Part shown: one piece after another, positions 7,692 through 15,557 of the stretch
How positions within the stretch are numbered: the first letter of the stretch is position 1
Layout of the letters: the number at the start of each line of letters is the position of its first letter
From: Opitutaceae bacterium
Lineage (GTDB): Bacteria > Verrucomicrobiota > Verrucomicrobiia > Opitutales > Opitutaceae
Length of the DNA: 64,000 nt
Assembly: GCA_028284385.1 (NCBI GenBank)
Contig: JANQRT010000054.1
Span: 101,344-165,343, forward strand
Direction of reading: 5' to 3'
Notes under the pieces: generated by a model
What the model was told of the DNA's origin: nothing
The model's database searches: none
What the model saw: only the letters and a program-made list of their open reading frames with translations
Translations under genes and position numbers: made by a program

Positions 7692-8141
7692 TTATGATTG
7701 AGACGCATTCAGACGATAGCCCTCTGCGAAGGCTTCGAATACGAGTCTGATCTGGTCTCGTACCTCTCTGAAGCAATTGATGATTTCGTCGTCACTTCCC
7801 TCAGCTTTGGCCGGATCCACAAAACCCCAGTGAAACCGCTTCACTTGTCCGGGATAGGTGGGGCAGGCTTGATCAGCATTGCCACATACTGTAATCACAA
7901 TGTGGATATCCTGGTTGAGAAAATCATTCATACTTTTCGAAGTGTGATTCGAAATGTCTATCCCGATTTCCTCCATGACGGAAATGGCCTTGGGGTGAAC
8001 ATAGCCTGCGGGTTGCGAACCGGCGCTATGAACGTCGAACAAGTTGCTGGCCGCGTTTCGAAGTACGCCTTCCGCCATGTGGCTACGGCAGGAATTGCCG
8101 GTGCAGAGAATGAGCGCTATTAGCCGTTTAGCGTTTTCCAT
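7692..8141 (-). CDS. arsC: Arsenate reductase, thioredoxin-coupled (low-molecular-weight phosphatase fold)
   Basis: 149 aa. Reduces arsenate to arsenite in the cytosol. The phosphatase loop C13-T-G-N-S-C18-R19 is at the N-terminus, and the two resolving cysteines C86 and C93 lie in [16 protein letters not shown], which is the S. aureus/B. subtilis thioredoxin-linked type rather than the glutaredoxin-linked E. coli type. The acid-base Asp is D109 in FVDP. The ATG at 8141 is 3 bases after the arsR stop, so translation is probably coupled. The product arsenite would leave through the downstream channel. Confidence 0.95.
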   Translation of the reverse strand: MENAKRLIALILCTGNSCRSHMAEGVLRNAASNLFDVHSAGSQPAGYVHPKAISVMEEIGIDISNHTSKSMNDFLNQDIHIVITVCGNADQACPTYPGQVKRFHWGFVDPAKAEGSDDEIINCFREVRDQIRLVFEAFAEGYRLNASQS

Positions 8142-8144
8142 GAG

Positions 8145-8480
8145 CTACGCGCAGTTGGCTTGTTCCTTGACCTCTTCCAGTCGTTTAAGATCGGTCGATA
8201 GTTCCGTGTCGTATGGCGCGAATTTGCCTAGAGCCTCTAAGTTCGCGTTCAAGATCGGATGGGCGATCTTGTTTATTTCGTAGTAATTCCAATTAGCCAT
8301 TCGTTTTGAAATGAGAAGCTCCCTTTGCTTCATGTATCCAAGATGCTTAGACATTTTGACTTGAGATTCTCCCAGAGCTTGTTGCAGCTGGCAAACGCAA
8401 AGCGGTCCTTCTCTGAGCAAATTCAGAATGCGCAGTCGTGTCGGCTCGCTAAGGCATTTGTACAGCGCCACCAGATCCAT
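8145..8480 (-). CDS. arsR: ArsR-family arsenite-responsive repressor
   Basis: 111 aa winged-helix repressor. The metal site is PLCVCQL (C28-V-C30), matching the ELCVCDL As(III) site in the recognition-helix entry of E. coli-type ArsR. The HTH follows with LGESQVKMSKHLGYMKQRELL and the wing SKRMANWNYYEI. When As(III) binds, the repressor leaves the DNA and the operon is expressed. It is the first gene of the arsR-arsC-aquaporin operon, and a direct repeat upstream (8517-8542) is a likely operator. Confidence 0.93.
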   Translation of the reverse strand: MDLVALYKCLSEPTRLRILNLLREGPLCVCQLQQALGESQVKMSKHLGYMKQRELLISKRMANWNYYEINKIAHPILNANLEALGKFAPYDTELSTDLKRLEEVKEQANCA

Positions 8481-8516
8481 GAAGCGAATCTATCTTCCCC
8501 CATTCTACATACGTCA

Positions 8517-8542
8517 AGAGGAATATACCTTTAGAGGAATAT
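8517..8542 (-). promoter_or_regulatory. arsR: Direct repeat in the ars operon promoter region
   Basis: Two identical 10-base units AGAGGAATAT (8517-8526 and 8533-8542) sit 16 bases apart, 37-62 bases upstream of the arsR start. A TTGACG (minus strand) lies just downstream. The position fits ArsR autoregulation, although ArsR operators are more often inverted repeats. Confidence 0.4.
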
Positions 8543-8582
8543 TTGCCGCGCTTCCTTTAGGTATGTCTCGACTTGGATTTGT

Positions 8583-10514
8583 TCAACTAGCCTTGCTAGT
8601 CTCTTTACAGCGTTTGTTTAGGCCTTCACTTGCCTGCAAAAGAGCATTCTTGAGGGTGTCGAGCAAGATGGGCTTACTCAAATAATCATCCATTCCTGCC
8701 TTGAGGGCTTGTTCCATATCGTCTCTCAGCGCTCCGGCGGTGACGGCAACAATCCAGGGATTCTTTTCTAAATGCTCCTCCCTAATCGCTCGGGTGGCTT
8801 GCCTTCCATCGATTACTGGCATCTGCACGTCCATCAGAATGACATCGTATCCGTTTTCTCTGGTCATTTCAATAGCCTGCTCGCCATTGATGGCTTCTTC
8901 GGGGGTGTAGCCCAGTTTTCTCAAAAGCATTCGGGCTACTTGGCGATTCGTGTCGTTATCGTCTACTAGCAGAATCTTCAGAGGATTAGTCGCCGCAACC
9001 GATTGGATGTCCGGCGGGATGATCTCCTCGCCTGGATCTCGACTTGCCGACTGGAATTCTGTCAGAGCTCGTTCGAGCGCTTCGAGCATATACCTTGGCT
9101 TAATCGGTTTCGATAGGGCCACGCTGAAAATATCGCACGGCGTTTGTATCGTCGAAGCGGTTACGGATACAAAACGAGCGGATCGTGTCTGCTTGATCTT
9201 CTTAAGCTCTGCGGCCAGGGCGTTGCCATTCATATCGGGCAGATGGTAGTCGATTATGGCCAGATCGATTGGACTCTCGCTTTGCATTGCCATTTCGATG
9301 GCCTGTTGGGAAGTGGAAGCTTCGACTGGCTGAACTCCCCAGGAATTCAAATACTTTCTAATCAGCTTTCGCTGTATGTCGCTATCTTCAACTATCAATA
9401 TTCGTTTTCCCCCTACGAGCTCGCTACTCAGTTTGTAGGGAGGTTCTTCTTCTTGGAGGATGGTGGTGAATGAGAATTTCGATCCTTCCTGCTCATTGCT
9501 CTTCACAACTATTTCGCCTCCCATGAGCTCTACGAGCTTTTTGCTAATCGCCAATCCGAGACCAGTTCCTCCGAATTCGCGGGAATTCGACACATCGACT
9601 TGACTGAAGGTCTTGAAGAGGAGCTTTTGCTTCTCGGGCGCTATGCCGATGCCTGTATCCAGTATTTCGAATTTCAGTTTTACGAATTCGTCTTCCTGTT
9701 GAAGTGCAGAAACGGATACCGTGATATGCCCATACGAAGTGAATTTGACGGCGTTGCCGATTAGATTTACCAAGACTTGCCTGAGGCGAGCTGGATCGCC
9801 GCTAACGTGCTCGGGAACGTCCTCCTCCATGTAGTATGCAAGCTCCAGTTTCTTCTTGGCGACCTGCTCGATGAAAATGTCGAGCGCTAGTTCGATGCAT
9901 TCGCGCAGACTGAATTTCAAAGTTTCCAGTTCGATCCTGCCCGCTTCGATTTTGGAATAATCGAGAATGTCGTTTACGATGCCCACGACGCTTTCGCCGC
10001 TGCTTTCGATTACCTGAACAAGCTCGCGTTGGTCATTGGTGAGATCCGTTTGCCTCAATAAGCTGGTCATGCCCACCACTCCATTCAGCGGCGTTCTAAT
10101 TTCATGGCTCATAGCGGCCAGAAAGTCGCTCTTCGCTTTGCTAGCGGATTCGGTCGCTTCAATGGTTTTCTGGAATCTGGCATTTGCCTTGTTGAGCTCG
10201 TCTGTCTTTTTTTCCAATTCCGCGATGAGGCGACTCTTTTCCTTCGATGCTTTGCGAGACGACTTCCGCCCTATAATGAAAAAAGCGATACAGGAGGCTA
10301 GTAGGGCAAAGGTGTAGATCGCAGGCCAGTAATCAAAAGTCGATTCGGCTATTGGACTCGAAACCGAAAGCTCGGTCCTCTCATTCGAGTCAGGTGATAT
10401 CGCTACTTCGATCGAATCAAAAGGGGTCCAGCCAATAGCTGTTGTCGTTGAAACAGTCGACAGCAGGAATACCGCAACGATAAAGAATCCACGCCAGACG
10501 GGGATTCCATCGAT
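8583..10514 (-). CDS. Membrane hybrid sensor histidine kinase with two receiver domains; start codon not canonical
   Basis: The first usable in-frame start is a TTG at 10217, giving 544 aa with no membrane anchor. The same frame stays open upstream and codes for a convincing N-terminus: a hydrophobic segment (RGFFIVAVFLLSTV), a short outer loop, a second membrane segment (YTFALLASCIAFFIIG) and a coiled coil leading into the kinase. No ATG, GTG or TTG occurs in that extension. An AGAGGA lies 8 bases before an ATC at 10514, and an ATG at 10510 is in the neighbouring frame. Using codon 1 at 10514: HisKA H137 (SHEIRTPLNG), HATPase N, G1 and G2 boxes, REC1 with D422, REC2 with D562. Non-AUG start or a one-base frameshift near 10505 are both possible. 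Divergent from the hybrid kinase at 10867. Confidence 0.8.
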   Translation of the reverse strand: MDGIPVWRGFFIVAVFLLSTVSTTTAIGWTPFDSIEVAISPDSNERTELSVSSPIAESTFDYWPAIYTFALLASCIAFFIIGRKSSRKASKEKSRLIAELEKKTDELNKANARFQKTIEATESASKAKSDFLAAMSHEIRTPLNGVVGMTSLLRQTDLTNDQRELVQVIESSGESVVGIVNDILDYSKIEAGRIELETLKFSLRECIELALDIFIEQVAKKKLELAYYMEEDVPEHVSGDPARLRQVLVNLIGNAVKFTSYGHITVSVSALQQEDEFVKLKFEILDTGIGIAPEKQKLLFKTFSQVDVSNSREFGGTGLGLAISKKLVELMGGEIVVKSNEQEGSKFSFTTILQEEEPPYKLSSELVGGKRILIVEDSDIQRKLIRKYLNSWGVQPVEASTSQQAIEMAMQSESPIDLAIIDYHLPDMNGNALAAELKKIKQTRSARFVSVTASTIQTPCDIFSVALSKPIKPRYMLEALERALTEFQSASRDPGEEIIPPDIQSVAATNPLKILLVDDNDTNRQVARMLLRKLGYTPEEAINGEQAIEMTRENGYDVILMDVQMPVIDGRQATRAIREEHLEKNPWIVAVTAGALRDDMEQALKAGMDDYLSKPILLDTLKNALLQASEGLNKRCKETSKAS

Positions 10515-10866
10515 GGGCGTGTTCCTCTTGTGGCTGTTTGCGCGCGATTTCGGCTCTGCTTTAATTTTTGTGGCTAGGAATGAGGGAAGTAAGATCCGGC
10601 CAGATTCGCTAAGAACCCGGTTCTTTTCAACTATGTGTGGTTCCCGTAGTCTTTTTCATCATTTATTAATATAGTCACATTGTTGCGGTTTTGGCCTTCC
10701 GGTCCTGGTTGTTGTCAGTCTACGACCAGCTGATTTTATTATATTCGATCTGAAGACTTATCTCTTCGCCAGAAAGCTTCCTGATTTCCGGTTTGAATAT
10801 TGCCTTGGACCAAAGGCGAGTGTCAGCATGGCTATTACAAGCTGATTGGCTTCCTCCGCATGATTT
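10515..10866. other. Divergent intergenic region between two hybrid kinases
   Basis: About 350 bases with no convincing gene. The minus-strand kinase frame stays open to about 10655 but without hydrophobic or conserved content past 10540. A perfect palindrome with 7-base arms, AAGAACCCGGTTCTT, is at 10611-10625 and could be an operator or hairpin for either kinase gene. AT-rich sequence at 10660-10760 probably holds promoters, but I see no clear -35/-10 pair. Confidence 0.5.
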
Positions 10867-13797
10867 ATGACGGCTAGTCCCCCATTGCAGACGACTGTCT
10901 TGCTCGATCGGCTGCTCGAGCAGGATTATTTCATCTTTCTTTCGTTCTTCGGTTGGATGCTGGTGGGTCTTTTAGCTTGGACAAAACCCCTGGCTGAACG
11001 CGAGCGAGCTTCCTTCCCTTGGCTTTGGTTTGGGTACTTCGGATTTTCGCAAGCGGTTGCTCAATTCATCAGGCTGTTGTCCTTTTCGGATCCCTTCTTC
11101 CGCGATTTCAATGTGGGAACCGCCTTCGAGATGCTTGGATTCGGCTTGCTGATCGAGTTTGCTCTTCGATGTCGTTCAACCTATCGGAACCGCGGACATC
11201 TGCCTTATGTGGCTTTGATCTGCGTTCTGTTAGGTCTTTCCATTGAAACCAATGAGCTTCTGTATTCGCAGGTTGTAGCGGCTCTTGTAGTGCTCTTCGC
11301 CTCTTTCTGGACGGCGTTTCTCTTCTTCAAGGAGTCCGGAAAACTCAATGCGAATGGAAACATTACAATGGCGATTGGGTTGGTTCTGGTCGCTCCATCC
11401 TGGTTTCTCGGAATCGACAGATTGGCTTTTCTGGGCGTTCAGTCGGACCCGTTTTATGGGGAGCTGCCCCGCTACGGCATTCCATCGGTAGCGATAAATA
11501 TCCTTTCGGTATGGACGATTCTGACGGGCTTTTGGCGTCAGCGTCTCCAGGGCCGGATTTATGACGTGGAACCATCTATCGGGCGGCAGCTTCAGTTTTG
11601 GGGATACCGTGTCCTTCCGGGAGCGTTAGGCTTTATCGTCTTGCTTAGTTTTCTGATAACCCAGTCGAATGGCAAGCGAGCGAAGGAGGAGATGAATCAA
11701 AGTTATCTAATGCGTTCTCAATCCGCTGCGCTAGTGATGGCCGGTTTGCCGCTGCGCGATGTTCTGGATAATCTGCTGATTCAGGCTCAATCCTATCCGG
11801 ATGTTCTTGCCAGTCGCATGCTGGATATAAAAAGCATCGGTTCCGATGTCGTCAACGTGTATGCGTGGGCTGGGGACGAAGAAGGCATCCAAACCATATC
11901 CGATCAGGAGAATTCGAAGGGCGTCCCTTTTATTGAATCGCTTCGAGAAGTTCTGGCTGGAAACGCGAGCTATCTGGACGGTCAGTCGTTTCTATTTGGT
12001 CCTGTTATTTCCAATACGACTTCGGTCATCCATGTCAGCTCTCCGATTATCGATAGCGAAACAGGTCTGCCAGCCTACTGGCTTGGCGTTGATCTCAGCG
12101 CAAACGACTGGGTAGTAAATGTATCGAGAACTCGATTACAGACTATTATAATTGTCGGTCTGGTGATGGCCTTGACGCTCTTTTTTCTGTATTACCAGAT
12201 AGATCACGAATCGAAGGCCGATCTCGCTCTTGCCAAAGAAAAGGCCGAAGCTGCGGATCGAGCGAAAAGCGAATTCCTCGCTGTCATTAGTCATGAAATA
12301 CGCACGCCTCTGCAAAGCGTACTGGGCTACAGCGATCTTCTGAGAGGCACGCCGCTCAACGATAAGCAAATGTCTTGTTTGGATACCATACAGTCCGAGG
12401 GGAAAATCCTGCTTAGAATCGTTCAGGACATTCTCGATTTCAGCAATTTACGCAAAGCCAGCTTCGAGCTGAAGGACGATCATGTGCAGCTGAAACGGCT
12501 TATCGATGAGACTTTCAATACGATTCGGCCCATGGCGGAAAAGAAGGGCCTAGTTGCCGAGTTGAAAGTGGATGACGCGATTCCTGAGGTGGTCGTTGCC
12601 GATAGCGTGCGCTTGCGCCAGGTCTTGCTGAACCTTTTCGGCAATTCCGTAAAATACACAGAGAAGGGTAGAGTGTCTTTAAGCGTTTTGCAGGGATCCG
12701 TATCGGATGAAGACCGTCCTGGTGCTGTTGATTTTATTATCGAGGATTCGGGCATCGGCATCAAGAAGGAGGACCTAGGCCGATTGTTCGAGCCGTTCAT
12801 TCAGCTAGAGAATACGGGTCATTTCGGCCGTGAGGGGGCGGGTCTTGGGTTGGCAATTGTCAATCGCATCGTCGAACTCATGGGCGGTAGCATTCAGGTG
12901 GAAAGCGAGCGAGGCGTGGGTTCCAAATTTGTGGCGAGCTTCCATTTCGATCGTCTGTTGAAGACCTCCGATCTGGGCGCCATTGAAACCGCTCGGGATC
13001 CTATCGAAGTGGAGGCATTGTATGCCTTCGGGCAGCGATTCCCTCTCAGGATTCTGGTTGCCGACGACAATCCGATGGTCCGCCAACTCGTAGCTCAGTA
13101 TTTGGACTCTCTTGGATACAAGGCTGATCTGGTTGATGGAGGCGGACCCGCCTCCGAGAAGGGTTTGAACTACGATCTTGTCATCATCGACTTGCGCATG
13201 CCTGATATCGATGGTCCTCAAGCCGTTGAGAACATTCGCAGCCAATCGGAAAGCGATGATCATCCTTGGATTATAGGCGTTTCCGCGACCCTAGCGGAGG
13301 CTGAAATCGAGCGAGCGCGGCAATCGGGTATAAATGATTTTCTAGGAAAACCGTTTTTCGTGGAAGGTCTGCTAGAGCGAATCAAGGCGATTCCCCATCT
13401 AGAGGAATTCGCAACGGACTCGTCTAACAATGTAGTTGAAAATCCGGTACAAGAAGAGAATAGCGAAGATCGGGAATCCGTTGAAGTCGAGAGCTCCGAT
13501 TCGATAACCGGTGGCGGTATGGGCATCTTTTCTCCCGAGCTCGTGCAAAATGCGGTGAAAGAGGTTTATCAGCTCAGTGAGGAGATGCGGGAGGCCCACG
13601 AGAGCGAGGATTTCGCCTTTATCCAAGAGAAGGCCCATTACATTTCGAATACGGCCATGGCGCTCGGAATCGACAGTCTATACGTCGATAGCAAGGCCCT
13701 GCAAAAGTCGGCCGAAGAGGAGCGAAAAAGCGAATCGATGGAGATTCTCGAGCGATTAGAGAAGAATTTCGCTAGCTGGGAATCCAATGGCAGCTAG
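10867..13797 (+). CDS. Hybrid sensor histidine kinase with multi-pass membrane sensor, receiver and Hpt domains
   Basis: 976 aa. The N-terminal half has about seven membrane segments (roughly residues 20-235), then one more before an extracytoplasmic sensor region (about 275-420) and a last membrane segment (TIIIVGLVMALTLFFLYYQ). Next come a coiled coil, HisKA with SHEIRTPLQS, and HATPase with NSVKYT, DSGIGI and GAGLGLAIV. A receiver domain follows (LVADDN, phosphoacceptor in IIDLRMPDIDG, GKP Lys). The C-terminal Hpt domain has its likely phospho-His in KAHYISNTAMALG. All phosphorelay steps are therefore in one protein. The final DNA-binding regulator is not adjacent. The 7-transmembrane sensor suggests a small membrane-soluble signal, which is inference. 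Confidence 0.9.
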   Translation: MTASPPLQTTVLLDRLLEQDYFIFLSFFGWMLVGLLAWTKPLAERERASFPWLWFGYFGFSQAVAQFIRLLSFSDPFFRDFNVGTAFEMLGFGLLIEFALRCRSTYRNRGHLPYVALICVLLGLSIETNELLYSQVVAALVVLFASFWTAFLFFKESGKLNANGNITMAIGLVLVAPSWFLGIDRLAFLGVQSDPFYGELPRYGIPSVAINILSVWTILTGFWRQRLQGRIYDVEPSIGRQLQFWGYRVLPGALGFIVLLSFLITQSNGKRAKEEMNQSYLMRSQSAALVMAGLPLRDVLDNLLIQAQSYPDVLASRMLDIKSIGSDVVNVYAWAGDEEGIQTISDQENSKGVPFIESLREVLAGNASYLDGQSFLFGPVISNTTSVIHVSSPIIDSETGLPAYWLGVDLSANDWVVNVSRTRLQTIIIVGLVMALTLFFLYYQIDHESKADLALAKEKAEAADRAKSEFLAVISHEIRTPLQSVLGYSDLLRGTPLNDKQMSCLDTIQSEGKILLRIVQDILDFSNLRKASFELKDDHVQLKRLIDETFNTIRPMAEKKGLVAELKVDDAIPEVVVADSVRLRQVLLNLFGNSVKYTEKGRVSLSVLQGSVSDEDRPGAVDFIIEDSGIGIKKEDLGRLFEPFIQLENTGHFGREGAGLGLAIVNRIVELMGGSIQVESERGVGSKFVASFHFDRLLKTSDLGAIETARDPIEVEALYAFGQRFPLRILVADDNPMVRQLVAQYLDSLGYKADLVDGGGPASEKGLNYDLVIIDLRMPDIDGPQAVENIRSQSESDDHPWIIGVSATLAEAEIERARQSGINDFLGKPFFVEGLLERIKAIPHLEEFATDSSNNVVENPVQEENSEDRESVEVESSDSITGGGMGIFSPELVQNAVKEVYQLSEEMREAHESEDFAFIQEKAHYISNTAMALGIDSLYVDSKALQKSAEEERKSESMEILERLEKNFASWESNGS

Positions 13798-14024
13798 CTT
13801 CGCTAGCCCGATTTCCATCTCTTGCTGAATTGATTTTAGTGGGTTCGACGAAGTCGCCATGAGTAGTTTCGCTCAATCTCCCGTAGAGCGAGAACTCGAT
13901 TCGGACTACCATGTTTTGGTTCACCCCTAAAGCCGCTTCATCTTCCTCCCGGTTGCCTTTCGTTTACGTTTTATTTATATTTTGCGGACTTACAAATTTT
14001 TAACTTTTTAGCCCAACACTGTTC

Positions 14025-14261
14025 ATGGAGTCAAAAATCGAAAACCATCATAACGTTAACCTGACCGCTTTTGCTCTGATCTTCATCATTAGCGTCATCA
14101 GCTCTTTTCAGAACATCGCTTCGCAACGGGTTCTTGCTGAGCATTTCGAACCGACACTCTTCCTCGCGCTGATGCCTTTCCTATCGATGTTTATCGCCGC
14201 TTCTTCGCTCTATGCTTTGTTTGCTACGCTGAAAAGCCGTCGAAAAGCGCTAAAGGCTTAA
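14025..14261 (+). CDS. Small two-span membrane protein, 78 aa
   Basis: I do not recognise a family. Two hydrophobic segments (about residues 14-32 and 44-66) flank a polar loop with a conserved-looking ASQRVLAEHFEPT, and the C-terminus is basic (KSRRKALK). It stands alone between the hybrid kinase and mogA, with an AT-rich upstream stretch (13960-14010). Codon use is like the neighbours, so I regard it as a real gene. Confidence 0.55.
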   Translation: MESKIENHHNVNLTAFALIFIISVISSFQNIASQRVLAEHFEPTLFLALMPFLSMFIAASSLYALFATLKSRRKALKA

Positions 14262-14289
14262 CCTGAAAAAGTTCCAACCCTTCAACGAT

Positions 14290-14832
14290 TCACTTGCTTG
14301 GCGAAGGGCGAAACGCTTTCATCACATCGTCGTTAGTTTCTAGATACGCCCCGCCGATTAAATCGATGCAGTAGGGAATAGCGGGGAAAACCGCTTCCAG
14401 GTTTTCTCGAATGGCTTTGGGTTTTCCTGGGAGATTGACGATGAGACTGCTGCCACGCGTACCAGCCGTCTGACGAGATAGAATAGCGGTGGGCACATAC
14501 TTGAGCGAAGCTGCTCGCATGAGTTCTCCAAAACCTGGAAGCATTTTCTCGCAAACGATTTCCGTGGCTTCGGGAGTGACGTCCCTTGCGGCAGGTCCTG
14601 TGCCGCCTGTCGTCACAATCAAACTACAGTTTTCCTTATCGGCGAACTCTATGAGCTTCGCTTCGATTTGATCCTGTTCGTCGGGAATGACGGCGTATTT
14701 TGGCTCGAAAGGGGAGGTCAACCACTCCTTTAGCAACTCGAGGCAGGCCTTTCCGGGGAGGTCTTCGTAGATTCCCTGGGACGCTCTATCCGAGATGTTG
14801 ATGATGCCGATTTTCGCTATGGATTCGCTCAT
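14290..14832 (-). CDS. mogA: Molybdopterin adenylyltransferase
   Basis: 180 aa from the ATG at 14832 (a TTG 48 bases upstream is less likely because the family starts close to IGIINISDRASQG). Adenylates molybdopterin before molybdate insertion in molybdenum cofactor synthesis. Signature blocks are NISDRAS, IPDEQDQIE, TTGGTGPAARDVTPEA (the nucleotide/pterin-binding loop), PGFGELMR, ILSRQTAG and NLPGKPKAI. The match to E. coli MogA continues to the AFRPS end. No other moa/moe genes are in the window, so molybdenum cofactor genes are scattered in this organism. Confidence 0.93.
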   Translation of the reverse strand: MSESIAKIGIINISDRASQGIYEDLPGKACLELLKEWLTSPFEPKYAVIPDEQDQIEAKLIEFADKENCSLIVTTGGTGPAARDVTPEATEIVCEKMLPGFGELMRAASLKYVPTAILSRQTAGTRGSSLIVNLPGKPKAIRENLEAVFPAIPYCIDLIGGAYLETNDDVMKAFRPSPSK

Positions 14833-15019
14833 AAAACGGAGGTTTGACTGTTGATCTGCGCTTGAAACAGCCACTTTCAAGCATGATCTGAAGCGATTGA
14901 ATGACGTTTTTGATGGGTTGACAGAGTTGCGGCTCGATTATGGTTTAGTCTTTTGCATTGAGAAGGTCGACCGCGCCACGTACTTTGGTCCGTGGAGCAG
15001 GTTCTGATACCACAGCGTT

Positions 15020-15463
15020 ATGGCAATGAAAGAACATAATTTTCTGGAAGTCGTAGATTTGATCGTCAAAGAAGACGGCCGATACGCTAAGGGGGGTTAT
15101 GTCTTTCTGAAGAAGGCCCTCGATTTCACGATCAAGAAGGAGCGCAAAAGTCAGGGCAAGGTGGTTAGCAAGCAACGCCACGTGACAGGGCAAGAGCTTT
15201 TGCAGGGCGTTAGAGAGTATACTTTGGAGCAATACGGACCGATGTCCTATACGGTTTTATCCGACTGGGGCATCCATTCCTGCGAAGACATTGGGGAAAT
15301 GGTTTTCAATCTAATCGACTACAACGTCTTCAGCAAAAACGAGCAGGATTCGAAGGAGGACTTCACGTCGATTTACACCTTTGAGGAAGCCTTCGTTAAG
15401 CCCTTCCAGCCGTCACGACGTCGATTGAAGAGGCCTCGCTACAAGCCAATCGAGACCCTTTAA
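15020..15463 (+). CDS. Minf_1886 family protein (Planctomycetes/Verrucomicrobia-restricted)
   Basis: 147 aa. The sequence fits a conserved family found, as far as I know, only in the PVC group: an N-terminal helical part with IVKEDGRYAKGGYVFL, a central TGQELLQGVREYTLEQYGPM and WGIHSCEDIGEMVFNLIDY, and a C-terminal FEEAFVKPF. No catalytic motif is evident and no function is known. There is no signal peptide. It precedes the M16 peptidase by about 95 bases on the same strand. Start could be the ATG at 15020 or the one at 15026. Confidence 0.85.
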   Translation: MAMKEHNFLEVVDLIVKEDGRYAKGGYVFLKKALDFTIKKERKSQGKVVSKQRHVTGQELLQGVREYTLEQYGPMSYTVLSDWGIHSCEDIGEMVFNLIDYNVFSKNEQDSKEDFTSIYTFEEAFVKPFQPSRRRLKRPRYKPIETL

Positions 15464-15557
15464 GCTTCCGTGGCGTCGCGCGCCGTATCTTTTCATTGAA
15501 TGGGTCTTGGCTTTAGCCAAGCTCTGTCGCTTTCAGGCTATTCAGATTTTCCGAATC

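Noticed and set aside
14918..14946. TTGACA as promoter of the Minf_1886 gene
   Set aside because: No acceptable -10 box at 16-18 bases distance.
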